From Billgrantia tianxiuensis (GTDB taxonomy: Bacteria; Pseudomonadota; Gammaproteobacteria; Pseudomonadales; Halomonadaceae), in assembly GCF_009834345.1 (NCBI RefSeq), contig NZ_CP035042.1, forward strand, positions 1,302,001 through 1,366,000: a stretch of DNA of 64,000 nucleotides, in the 5' to 3' direction. Position numbers and translations under genes: made by a program. Positions 55,962 to 64,000 of this stretch are shown piece after piece (position 1 is the stretch's first letter; every line of letters starts with the position of its first letter). The notes under the pieces are model-generated. The model was not told the DNA's origin. It made no database searches and was given only the letters and a program-made list of their open reading frames with translations.

Positions 55962-56435
55962 ATGGTGACGATTCGACCTTACTGCCAGGCAGACTGCGAA
56001 GCACTCCGAAGCCTGGTTCTCTGCCTGCATGAGACCCTGCGGCCGTTCGATGCTGATCTTGCACCCGGCGATGAGATCATCGAAGGCTATTTCCAAGAGC
56101 TGATGGCAAAGGTAGAAAGCACGAGCGGTGCGGTATTCGTTGCCGAGGATGGCAGCGAATTGGTCGGATACGTGTGCCTTTGGGGTTACGTTTCCCCCGA
56201 TGACCCGGATGAGAGGCCGGACCCATTCAGCTTCATGGCGGAACTCTTCGTCCGGCCAGAGAGCCGCCATCTCGGAGTGGGGCGCTTACTCGTGGAGCAA
56301 GCGGAACGCTATGCTGCCCAATGTGGCACCTACAAGGTCGAGTTAAAGGTGCTGGCACGGAACGAACAGGCCATACGCTTTTATGAAGCGCTGGGCTATG
56401 AGCCCCGCGTGGTGGTGATGAGCAAGCATTTCTAA
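55962..56435 (+). CDS. GNAT acetyltransferase
   Basis: The 157-residue protein has the GNAT core with AELFVRPESRHLGVGRLLVEQAERYA and ARNEQAIRFYEALGYEPR. The substrate is unknown. It is convergent with the PHA synthase gene, whose stop lies nine bases beyond its own. Confidence 0.9.
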   Translation: MVTIRPYCQADCEALRSLVLCLHETLRPFDADLAPGDEIIEGYFQELMAKVESTSGAVFVAEDGSELVGYVCLWGYVSPDDPDERPDPFSFMAELFVRPESRHLGVGRLLVEQAERYAAQCGTYKVELKVLARNEQAIRFYEALGYEPRVVVMSKHF

Positions 56436-56444
56436 GTCCTCCGC

Positions 56445-58259
56445 TCATGGCGCCAGCACGTAGTTTCCCGGAGCATCGGCCAGGGGTGGGTACTGCTGGC
56501 TGCCCATGGCGGGCGGCGCCAGCTGTTCGCTGGAGTGGGCCGCCAGCCACTGATGCCAGGCCGGCCACCAGGAGCCGTCCTGCTCGGGCGTGATCTGCTG
56601 CCAGGTTTCCGGGTCCAGGTACGCCTTGCCATGCCGTGGCGTATCCATCCGGAAGCGGCGCCCGGTGTGCCCCGGCTCGCTGACGATCCCGGCATTGTGG
56701 CCGCCGCTGGTCAGCACGAAGGTCACCTCGTCGGCATCTGCCAGCAAGTGGATCTTGTAGACGGATTTCCAGGGAGCCACATGATCGGCAGTCGTGCTGA
56801 CGACGAACAGCGGCGCGCGAATGTCTTGTATCACGACGGGCCGATCGTCTACCCGATAGTGGCCGTTGGCCAGGTCGTTGTTGAGGAACAGCTGGCGCAG
56901 ATACTCGGAGTGCATGCGGTAGGGCATGCGGGTCAGGTCCGCATTCCAGGCCATGAGGGCGTTCATGGGCTGACGTCCGCCCAGCAGATAGTCGTGTACG
57001 ATACGCGACCAGATCAGATCGTTGGAGCGCAGGATCTGGAACGCGCCGGCCATCTGAAAGCCGTCGAGATAGCCCTGATCCCACATCATGTTTTCCAGGT
57101 AGGCCACCTGGCTTTCGCCGATGAACAGCATCAGTTCGCCGGCCTCGGTGAAGTCCACCTGGGTGGCCAGGGTGGTAAGCGACGCCAGCCTGTCGTCGCC
57201 ATCCCGCGCCATGGCGGCCGCGGCGATGGAGAGCAGCGTGCCTCCCAGGCAGTAACCCACGCCGTGCACCTTGCTGCCGCCCGTGATGGCGGAGACCGCG
57301 TCCAGCGCCGCCATCGGCCCCAGCCGGCGGTAGTCCTCCATGCCCAGGTTGTGTTCCTCCGAGCCCGGGTTGCGCCACGAGATCATGAACACGGTATGAC
57401 CCTCGTCCACCAGGTACTTGACCAGGGATTGGGCGGGAGTGAGGTCGAGAATGTAGTACTTCATGATCCAGGCGGGCACGATCAGCACCGGCTCGGCGTA
57501 GACCTGTTTCGTCGTCGGGGTGTACTGGATCAGCTCGATGAGTCGGTTTCGGTAGACCACCTTGCCGGGAGTGATCGCCAGGTTCTTTCCCACACGGAAA
57601 GCTTCGGCGCCGAACGGCGGCTTGCCGGACACGGCCCGCTCCCAGTCCTCGATGAAGTGCTGCCAGCCGGCCACCAGGTTCTGCCCGCCGGTCGCAAGGG
57701 TGGCAGCGACGACCTCCGGGTTCAGCCACGGGGAGTTGGAGGGTGAGTAGCGGTCAAGTATTTGACGGGTGATGAAGTTCACTACCCGTTCGCTGTCGGG
57801 CGAGAGGCCGTCGATGTCGCTGGTGGCGTTGTGCCACCATTGCTGCGTCAAGAGAAAGGACTGGTAGATCAGGTTGTAGGGCCAGCGCTGCCACTCCTCG
57901 CCACTGAAACGTCGGTCCTGCTCCAGGGGTTCGATACAGGCGCAGGCGCTGGGTTCGAGAGCCTGACGACTGATGTAGTGGCCGAAGCGCGTCAGCTTGC
58001 GAGCGTACTTCTCGCCCAGCTCCAGTTGCTTGCCAGGAGAGAGCATCAGGTGAACCAGCCACTCGAAATAGACGCTGGCCAGGCCGGCAGGGGTGATGCC
58101 GGCGGTCAGCCTGGCCAGGTTGGCCTTGAAGGCTCGATCCAGCGCATGGGTGGAGTAGAACCCCGGGTTGGGGCGCTCCGCGGTGGATGGGAGTGCCACA
58201 CAGGGTGCGGGCCTGGGGGCGATATCGGGGTCGGGCGAGTTTCGAGCATCCTGCGACAT
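56445..58259 (-). CDS. phaC: Poly(3-hydroxyalkanoate) synthase (class I type)
   Basis: The 604-residue synthase polymerises hydroxyacyl-CoA into PHA granules. The lipase-like box GVGYCLGGTL holds the catalytic cysteine near residue 330, with the aspartate in STTADHVAPW and the histidine in TSGGHNAGI further on; all three are intact. ISWRNPG and the MMWDQGYLDG stretch also fit PhaC. No phaA, phaB or phasin gene is nearby, so this is a solitary synthase. It is divergent from an HlyD-FtsX-LolD exporter and shares with it a perfect ANR/FNR box, suggesting a link to low oxygen. Confidence 0.93.
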   Translation of the reverse strand: MSQDARNSPDPDIAPRPAPCVALPSTAERPNPGFYSTHALDRAFKANLARLTAGITPAGLASVYFEWLVHLMLSPGKQLELGEKYARKLTRFGHYISRQALEPSACACIEPLEQDRRFSGEEWQRWPYNLIYQSFLLTQQWWHNATSDIDGLSPDSERVVNFITRQILDRYSPSNSPWLNPEVVAATLATGGQNLVAGWQHFIEDWERAVSGKPPFGAEAFRVGKNLAITPGKVVYRNRLIELIQYTPTTKQVYAEPVLIVPAWIMKYYILDLTPAQSLVKYLVDEGHTVFMISWRNPGSEEHNLGMEDYRRLGPMAALDAVSAITGGSKVHGVGYCLGGTLLSIAAAAMARDGDDRLASLTTLATQVDFTEAGELMLFIGESQVAYLENMMWDQGYLDGFQMAGAFQILRSNDLIWSRIVHDYLLGGRQPMNALMAWNADLTRMPYRMHSEYLRQLFLNNDLANGHYRVDDRPVVIQDIRAPLFVVSTTADHVAPWKSVYKIHLLADADEVTFVLTSGGHNAGIVSEPGHTGRRFRMDTPRHGKAYLDPETWQQITPEQDGSWWPAWHQWLAAHSSEQLAPPAMGSQQYPPLADAPGNYVLAP

Positions 58260-58358
58260 GGGTATGGCCTCCGGTTCGAGGCGGAATGGCTACCGATGAA
58301 ACCGCTGCGGTGTTGAATTGGCCAAGCACAAGTATTGCAGGCTTTGATGCTCCGACCA

Positions 58359-58372
58359 TTGATATTCATCAA
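58359..58372. promoter_or_regulatory. ANR/FNR box
   Basis: TTGATATTCATCAA matches the FNR/ANR consensus perfectly. It is centred about 106 bases upstream of the PHA synthase start and 188 bases upstream of the HlyD-family start. Confidence 0.75.
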
Positions 58373-58553
58373 ACTTGCCGGGTATCAATGTTTTTCTGTC
58401 GACCTTTCGACATATGCTGATGACAAGGTCCCAGACGGATCGCATTGCTACCGTAGTGCGAGACACTGACTGCCGATGAATTCCCCGCCATGAAACCGCC
58501 CGGAACGGTGCTCACTTCCTGACTTCGCGCGATGGATGGCGGCAGTACGTGAG

Positions 58554-59761
58554 ATGCCCATGAGCCGATGGATCGTTCTCCTCGCTGCGCTGGTTGCCAT
58601 GATGGCCGCAGGGCTCGTCTACTGGCGGATGCCTGTCGCTGCCACGGCGTATGAAGTGAAGGAGAGCGCGTTGACCCAGCAGGTGGTGGCCAGCGGCCGG
58701 GTGGTGGCCTCGTCGCGGGCACAGATCGGCAGCGAGATCGTGGGTCGGGTGACCGAGCGCCTGGTACGCGAAGGGCAGCAGGTCGAGCCCGGCGACATCC
58801 TGGTGGTGCTCGATTCATCGGAACTTGCCGAGCGCGTGCAGGAGACCCGTGCGGCACTCCGCCAGTTGGAGAGCGCACGGCGGCCCCAGGCCGAGGCCGG
58901 GCTTGCCGACGCCAGGGCGCATTTCGAGCAGGCCCGGCGCGAACATGAGCGTGCGCGCCGCCTGGTGGAGAGCAACATGGTCTCGCGTCAGGCGGTAGAG
59001 CAGGCCGAAGAGCGCGAAGCCGCGGCCCGGGCCGCCTTGGAGCGTTCGCGCCTCGACGTAGAGGCGCTGGCGCCGGGCGGGGCGGAGGAAGCGCTGCTGC
59101 GGGCACGGCTGGCCGCCGCCGAGGCCGCCCTGGAGCGTGCCGTCATCCACTCCCCGGTCACCGGCACGGTACTGACCCGTAACGTGGAGCCGGGGGATGT
59201 GGTGCAGCCCGGCAGGGTACTGCTGGAGATCGCTCGCACCGGGCAGCGTGAACTGCGGGTGCCATTCGACGAGCGACACCTTGGCCAGCTCGCCGTGGGG
59301 CAGCGTGCCCGCTGCGTCACCGACGCCTATCCCGACCAGCCGTTCGACGCCACGATCAGCCTGATCGCGCCGATCGTCGACGCCGCCCGCGGCACCGTGG
59401 ACGTAAGGCTGGTCATGGAGGAGGAACCCTGGTTCCTGCGCGAGGACATGACCGTCTCGGTCAATGTGGAAACTGCGCGCCGTGAGCGGGCGCTGGTCGT
59501 GCCCAACGATGCCCTATTCGGGTCGAGGGCGCCTCTGCCCGAGTGTACGGGGTCGAGGCGGGCCGTGTTTCACCTCGCAGCGTGACCCTGGGGCTGAGGG
59601 GGCTGCTCCACACCGAGATCACTGCTGGGCTGACGGCGAGAGAGATCGTGCTGGCCGACCCTGGTCTCAGCCCGGGGCAGCGTATCCGGCCCCGCATCAC
59701 CGACCACCCGGAGCAGGGGGCGCCCGCCCCGTCCCGGGAGCCTTTTTCCTTCATTCGGTGA
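58554..59761 (+). CDS. HlyD-family periplasmic adaptor of an ABC exporter (one frameshift)
   Basis: The restored protein (about 402 residues) has an N-terminal membrane helix, a lipoyl-like half (GRVVASSRAQIGSEIVGRV), an alpha-helical hairpin (about 95-185), the second lipoyl half (AVIHSPVTGTVLTRNVEPGD) and a beta-barrel. The frame breaks near the G run 59527-59529; one more base joins the C-terminal segment with GLLHTEITAGL. Read literally it ends at 59585. The start is uncertain among ATGs at 58536, 58554 and 58560. It forms a tripartite exporter with the FtsX-like permease and LolD-like ATPase downstream. Confidence 0.85.
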
Positions 59762-59766
59762 CGCTC

Positions 59767-60971
59767 ATGTGGATCGAAGGGTTCATCGCCTGGAGCCTGT
59801 TGCGTGATGGCCGCGCCCAGAGCGCCCTGATGCTGGTCGGCATCATGGTGGGGGCAGCCGTGGTGGTCTTCATCAGTGCCCTCATCACCGGGCTGCAGGC
59901 CAACATCATCGAGCGCACCCTGGGCACGCAGGCCCACATTCGCCTGCTGCCTCCCGAAGAGTTCAATCGCGTGCTGTCGCTGCAGGAGCCGGCGCCGATC
60001 GTCCTGGTGCTGGAGGACCGCAGGCCGCAGCGCCTGCGCTCCATCGACAACTGGCAGGCGCTGGTGCCCGTGCTCGATCGCTGGCCGGGCGTGATCGCGG
60101 TATCGCCGACGATCAGCGGTCCGGCCCTGGCGGTGCGTGGCAGCGCCAATCGCTCGGTATCGATCATCGGGGCCGACGCGGAGCGGCTGCGGGCCATACT
60201 GCCCATCGCCGATCACATGGTCGAAGGCGTGTTCCGGCTGCGTCCCGGAGAGATCCTGATCGGCCGGGAGCTGGCCGATGACCTGGGCCTTCAGAGCGGT
60301 GGCCGGATACGCCTTGACACCGCCGGGGAGGGCACCGTGGTCATGACCGTGGCGGGGATCTTCGAGCTGGGGGTACGCGAGATCGACAATCGGCTCATGT
60401 ACCTCGACCTGGACGAGGCTCGCAGCCTCCTCGACCTGCCCGGGGGCGTGACGGCGCTCGAACTCACCGTCGCGGAGGTGTTCGCTGCCGACCAGCTGGC
60501 GCTTCGCCTCGGAGCGCTGACCGGGCAGCGCGCAGAGAGCTGGATGGAGACGAATGCACAGCTGCTCAATGCACTGCGCTCCCAGACCCTCTCCACGACC
60601 ATGATTCGCAGCTTCGTCAGCCTTTCGGTGGCATTTGGCATCGCCAGCGTGCTGGCGGTCAGCGTGGTGCAGCGAACCCGCGAAATCGGCATTCTGCGGG
60701 CAATGGGCCTCGGCCGGGGGCGAATCCTGCGCGTGTTTCTGATCCAGGGTGCGCTGTTGGGGCTGGTCGGCGGGGATTGGGGGCGCTGTTCGGCTCGCTG
60801 CTGGTGCTGGCCTTCGACGTGTTCGGTCCCCGCCTGTTCGTGATCGGCTTCAATCCATGGCTCATTCCGGCGGCCATGGCGCTGGCCGGTATGGCGGGCC
60901 TCGCTGCCGCCGCTTGGCCTGCCAGCCGCGCGGCCCGACTCGACCCCGCAGTGGCCATCCGCCATGTCTGA
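59767..60971 (+). CDS. FtsX-like permease of an ABC exporter (one frameshift)
   Basis: The restored protein (about 401 residues) has four predicted helices and a large periplasmic domain between helices 1 and 2, as in MacB/LolC-type permeases. Helix 1 is LMLVGIMVGAAVVVFISALI and the coupling region reads QRTREIGILRAMGLGRGRIL. The frame breaks at the G run 60772-60775; one more G joins the last helix ([18 protein letters not shown]). The start at 59767 lies five bases after the adaptor's stop. Confidence 0.85.
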
Positions 60972-61698
60972 GAGCCATGAGATTGAGAACCACGAGGTTC
61001 AGGGCAACGAGGTGCTGCGGCTGGCCGGCGTGTGCAAGGCCTATGACATAGGCACCCCGGTGGAGAACGAAGTGCTGCATGCGATCGACCTTCGCCTCGA
61101 TCGCGGCACCTTTGCCAGCCTCACCGGGCCCTCCGGCTCGGGCAAGAGTACGCTGCTCAACCTCATCGGCCTGCTCGATACCCCGACCGCGGGAGAGCTG
61201 TTCGTGCTCGAGCGACCGACCAGCGCCATGGACGATCAGGAACGCACGGATCTGCGCGGCGGCACGATCGGCCTGGTCTTCCAGTTCCATCACCTGATCC
61301 AGGCCTTCAGCGTGCTGGACAACGTGCTGATGCCCCTGATGATTCGGCAAGGTCGGCCGACCGGGGCGATGATCGACAGGGCCAGGGGATTGCTGGCCGC
61401 GGTAGGACTGGCTGCCTTTGCGTCCCGGCGGCCCAACGAACTCTCGGGAGGCCAGCAGCAGCGGGTAGCGATCGCTCGGGCCCTGGTCAGCGAGCCGGTG
61501 CTGCTGCTGGCGGACGAACCCACCGGCAATCTCGATACCGCCAGTGCCGATGAAGTGTTCGAGCTGTTTCGTCGCTTCAATGCCGAACACGATTGCGCGG
61601 TGCTGATCGTCAGTCACGACCCGAGAATTTCGGCGCGTTGCGACCGGGTCATCGAACTGGTGGATGGACGTATCGTTCGCGACGAAGCGAAGCGATGA
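60964..61698 (+). CDS. LolD/MacB-type ABC exporter ATP-binding protein
   Basis: The 244-residue ATPase has Walker [10 protein letters not shown], signature LSGGQQQR, Walker [13 protein letters not shown] and a switch histidine in VSHDPR, all typical of LolD/MacB-type exporters. It overlaps the permease stop by eight bases. With the adaptor and permease it probably exports a lipid, peptide or glycolipid across the envelope; a matching outer-membrane channel gene is not present. Confidence 0.93.
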   Translation: MSESHEIENHEVQGNEVLRLAGVCKAYDIGTPVENEVLHAIDLRLDRGTFASLTGPSGSGKSTLLNLIGLLDTPTAGELFVLERPTSAMDDQERTDLRGGTIGLVFQFHHLIQAFSVLDNVLMPLMIRQGRPTGAMIDRARGLLAAVGLAAFASRRPNELSGGQQQRVAIARALVSEPVLLLADEPTGNLDTASADEVFELFRRFNAEHDCAVLIVSHDPRISARCDRVIELVDGRIVRDEAKR

Positions 61699-61742
61699 AC
61701 GGCCGGCGGATCCCACCGTGGCTCCCGGGTGAGACGGTTGTT

Positions 61743-61754
61743 GTAAGCACTTAG
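61743..61754. repeat. Possible diverged palindrome copy
   Basis: GTAAGCACTTAG resembles the palindrome family at 48-55 kb but lacks the trailing TGG. It lies in the 98-base gap between the convergent LolD-type and protease genes. Confidence 0.25.
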
Positions 61755-61796
61755 GCTGCATGATGCGAGAGCTTCAACTGCCCTACATGAGTCGTA

Positions 61797-62807
61797 TCAG
61801 TTCGCTTCAACCGGCTCGATCATCACATTGAGTAGCTCAAGCCTGCGGATGAACATCAGCCTGACAGCTATTCCTGGCTTGTGCTCCGCCAACGACCGTT
61901 GCAGATCGTCGACGCTGAACAGGGGGTTTTCATCGATGGCGACGACGAGGTCGCCCTCCTTGAGGCCGGCCTTGCTAGCCGGGCCTTGCGGATCCACCAT
62001 CATTATTTCGGCGGCTGTGTCTTGCTCCAAACGGTGCAATCGGGCTAAGCGCCGATCCAATTTTCGGTCACGGGCGTGGAAGCCCAAGTAACTGCGCTTT
62101 ACCCGACCGTGCCTGATCAGGTGAGACACCACCCACTTGGCCGTGTTAGCAGGTATGGCGAAGCCGATCCCTTGGGCAGCGGTAATGATGGCTGTGTTGA
62201 TGCCGATCACGCGCCCTCTCGAGTCCAGCAGCGGACCACCAGAGTTTCCGGGGTTCAGGGGGGCGGTGTGCTGGATGACGTTTTCGATAAGTCGTCCATT
62301 CTGACTCCGGAAGGCGCGTCCGAGGGCGCTTATGACACCGGTGGAAACGGTCGACTCGAAACCCAGCGGATTGCCCATGGCAATAACCAACTGCCCAACA
62401 CGAAGTTGGCTGGAGTCTCCCAGCGTGGCGTAGGGGAGAGCGGTGGCCTCGGCCCGTAGAACAGCCAAATCGGTGTCGGGGTCTCGACCCACCACTGCAG
62501 CTGTGGTTTTTTGTCCGCTGGTAAAAACCGTCCTCAGTTGTTTGCTTTTGCCGACCACGTGGCTGTTGGTCAGCAGATAGCCATCCGGAGCAAGGATGAA
62601 GCCCGAGCCTGCGCCTTGTTGCTCGACACCGCCATGGCTCGGGTTACCACTAGTGAAGAGGCTGACCACAGCGGGACCCACCGCGTCCACTACGGCGATG
62701 ACGGCTCGCGAGTAGGCGTCGAGCATCTCGACCTCGGGAGTCGTCTGCGGGCTCACTTCATGACAAGCGTGGCCCTTTTCTTCGCCTAGCTCCTCGTCGG
62801 GTAGCAT
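61797..62807 (-). CDS. HtrA/DegP-like S1C serine protease with one PDZ domain
   Basis: The 336-residue protein has the trypsin-like triad: histidine in LLTNSHVVG, aspartate in RDPDTDLAVLRA and serine in LNPGNSGGPLL. A single PDZ domain follows (SKAGLKEGDLVVAIDENPLFSVDDL). No signal peptide or membrane helix is visible, so it may be cytoplasmic, unlike most HtrA proteases; a later start at the methionine in EMLDAYSRAV would not change this. It is convergent with the ABC exporter. Confidence 0.88.
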   Translation of the reverse strand: MLPDEELGEEKGHACHEVSPQTTPEVEMLDAYSRAVIAVVDAVGPAVVSLFTSGNPSHGGVEQQGAGSGFILAPDGYLLTNSHVVGKSKQLRTVFTSGQKTTAAVVGRDPDTDLAVLRAEATALPYATLGDSSQLRVGQLVIAMGNPLGFESTVSTGVISALGRAFRSQNGRLIENVIQHTAPLNPGNSGGPLLDSRGRVIGINTAIITAAQGIGFAIPANTAKWVVSHLIRHGRVKRSYLGFHARDRKLDRRLARLHRLEQDTAAEIMMVDPQGPASKAGLKEGDLVVAIDENPLFSVDDLQRSLAEHKPGIAVRLMFIRRLELLNVMIEPVEAN

Positions 62808-63081
62808 GATTGACGCTGCCTCACTCCCAGTGCCTGTTCTGGTTCACGTATTTGGCTTGCTTCCTTCTCCTTGCGGACATACATATTGATGTAGCGCTTC
62901 TCGTCATCCTCGTCGAGTGCAGGACACGAATCTAAGTCGTCAGGTGAGCTTGGTTGTGCGATTCAGACTTGAATCGCCAGTTCCTGGGAGGCCGGATGGT
63001 CGTGCATCATGGATTCGCAGCAGCCCCGTTTCCGTCTTCCTGCATACGGACTCCGGCCTATCCACGGGATCGACAGGCGCC
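62808..63081. other. Intergenic region between the protease and a small membrane protein gene
   Basis: This spacer holds the promoters of two divergent genes. No gene, repeat or clear operator was recognised. Confidence 0.4.
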
Positions 63082-63369
63082 ATGACCAGGCGACTGTTCA
63101 CGAACGGTAGCGCCAGCCTGCGGCGTACCGTTATCGCTTTCCTGAAGCGGCACCTGCGTTCCTGGTATGTCGGGCTGGTGCTGTTGTTGGGCCTGGTGCT
63201 CGTCGTTACCCATCTCGGCGAACTGGAAAGCTTTGCTCGCTTGGCACGCAATGCCGAGCCACGCTGGCTGTTCGTGCCCCTGCAAGGGAGTCTGCTGGCG
63301 TTCATGCTCATGCTGCTCGCCGCTTACCTGGTATGCACCGAGATGACCAAGAGGCGTTTCTTTCGTTGA
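63082..63369 (+). CDS. Small two-helix membrane protein, possibly the N-terminus of a YbhN-like protein
   Basis: The 95-residue protein has two predicted helices (WYVGLVLLLGLVLVVTHL and LLAFMLMLLAAYLVC). The first helix and the following LGELESFARLARNAEPRWLF resemble the N-terminus of lysylphosphatidylglycerol synthase-like (UPF0104/YbhN) proteins, which are normally over 300 residues, so it could be a truncated remnant. A longer in-frame start at 62917 is less likely. Confidence in function is low. Confidence 0.5.
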   Translation: MTRRLFTNGSASLRRTVIAFLKRHLRSWYVGLVLLLGLVLVVTHLGELESFARLARNAEPRWLFVPLQGSLLAFMLMLLAAYLVCTEMTKRRFFR

Positions 63370-63396
63370 AGCAAGCATTGCAGTAGTGCCGCGGCT

Positions 63397-64000
63397 TCAA
63401 GCGCGCGGCTCTCGCCGCCACAGGCCCAGGCGTACCAGCAGGGCGGCGAGCAGCCCGCCGCCCAATACCAGTAGCCAATCTTCCAGGTGCAGCGGTTGCA
63501 GATGCAGCAATGTGCCCAGCCCGGGGGTGTGGACGAGCAGGGCCGACAGGGCAGGGGAATAACCACCATGAGCCATGCCGCGATGTTGTGCAGGCTGCTC
63601 AACGCTGCTGTGATACCGGCCCCGGCGAAGATCAGCGAGAGCAGCGCCACGGTCCTGGCATGGTCGACGGCGTAGTCGGCTCCGAGGCTATTCAAGTACG
63701 TACTCGTGACCACCAGGGTCACTACTGCGCCCACTGCCAGGATGACCCACCACTCGCGCCGATCGAAGAAGCGCGGCTGAGTTCCTTTCGCTGGGGGTGG
63801 CCCCATGGCATGAGCCGACGGCAGGTTCTGAAACACCAGCAGCGCGGTGGGGTGAATGATCAGTTCCAGCCATACGATGTGAATCGGCAGGTAGAGCAGG
63901 GGATAGCCCAGCATCGGGATCAAAGCGGCAGTGATCACCAGCGGAATGTGCACCATCAGCAGGTACTGGAAGCTCAGCTGCAGATTGGTGAACAGGCGGC
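63397..64000 (-). CDS. P-type cation-transporting ATPase (C-terminal part, runs off right edge, one frameshift)
   Basis: The frame is open from the right edge and encodes the last membrane helices of a P2-type cation ATPase: FTNLQLSFQYLLMVHIPLV, then YLPIHIVWLELIIHPTALL, matching calcium/magnesium-type pumps. The frame breaks at the G run 63554-63557; one more base gives a final helix ending LGLWRREPRA and a stop at 63397. Read literally it ends at 63324, overlapping the small membrane protein gene. The catalytic DKTGT motif lies outside the window. Confidence 0.8.

Noticed and set aside
54890..56440. Integron gene-cassette array
   Set aside because: Small acetyltransferase genes in one direction with lower GC look cassette-like, but I could not find attC-type core sites between them and there is no integrase.

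Overview
The window is GC-rich, densely packed gammaproteobacterial chromosome. The gene families and their combinations point to a Halomonas-like member of the Halomonadaceae: a class I-type PHA synthase, LysR-controlled malonate/methylmalonate-semialdehyde dehydrogenase next to a GMC oxidoreductase, CtaG/DUF2243 membrane proteins, NnrU, and a ZipA-type protein. This assignment is inference from protein families. No rRNA, tRNA, CRISPR array, intact insertion sequence or prophage was seen.

Layout. 1-4.6 kb (minus): a regulatory operon with an MglA-like small GTPase, a histidine kinase, a receiver fused to a GspE/PilB-type ATPase, and a second histidine kinase cut by the left edge. 4.9-15.5 kb: mixed metabolic and membrane genes (Rieske-FAD oxidoreductase, two head-to-head DJ-1/PfpI genes, CtaG and DUF2243 proteins, PhoD-like phosphatase, NnrU, SnoaL-like protein, a zinc alcohol dehydrogenase behind a perfect ANR/FNR box, a diguanylate cyclase). 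15.8-19.9 kb: a polyamine-type ABC importer operon behind a BetI-like palindrome. 19.9-26.4 kb: two two-component systems, one with PepSY proteins and one with a family 9 glycosyltransferase and a remnant of an eptA-type phosphoethanolamine transferase. 26.5-31.4 kb: cytochrome b561, then LysR / semialdehyde dehydrogenase / GMC oxidoreductase, probably 3-hydroxypropionate oxidation. 31.6-35.9 kb: cold shock protein, SLC13 permease, esterase, UbiA prenyltransferase, zinc-ribbon protein. 35.9-41.4 kb: an Mrp/complex I-like membrane cluster with one MbhD/NuoK-like protein and three antiporter-like subunits. 41.4-56.4 kb: PhoH ATPase, a 141-bp MITE-like element, a ZipA-like protein, an AAC(3)-I-like acetyltransferase, many small enzymes, exporters and regulators, and a composite of gene remnants at 55.0-55.4 kb. 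56.4-64 kb: PHA synthase divergent from an HlyD-FtsX-LolD-type ABC exporter with a second perfect ANR/FNR box between them, an HtrA-like protease, and the C-terminus of a P-type cation ATPase running off the right edge.

A pattern across the window is that eleven genes are split by twelve apparent frameshifts. Every one is repaired by adding one base to a short G or C run. The simplest reading is systematic homopolymer undercalling in the assembly rather than pseudogenes, and these genes are annotated here over their restored extents.

The strongest candidates for undescribed biology are the MglA-GTPase / kinase / receiver-ATPase operon and the reduced Mrp-like cluster preceded by a zinc-ribbon gene.
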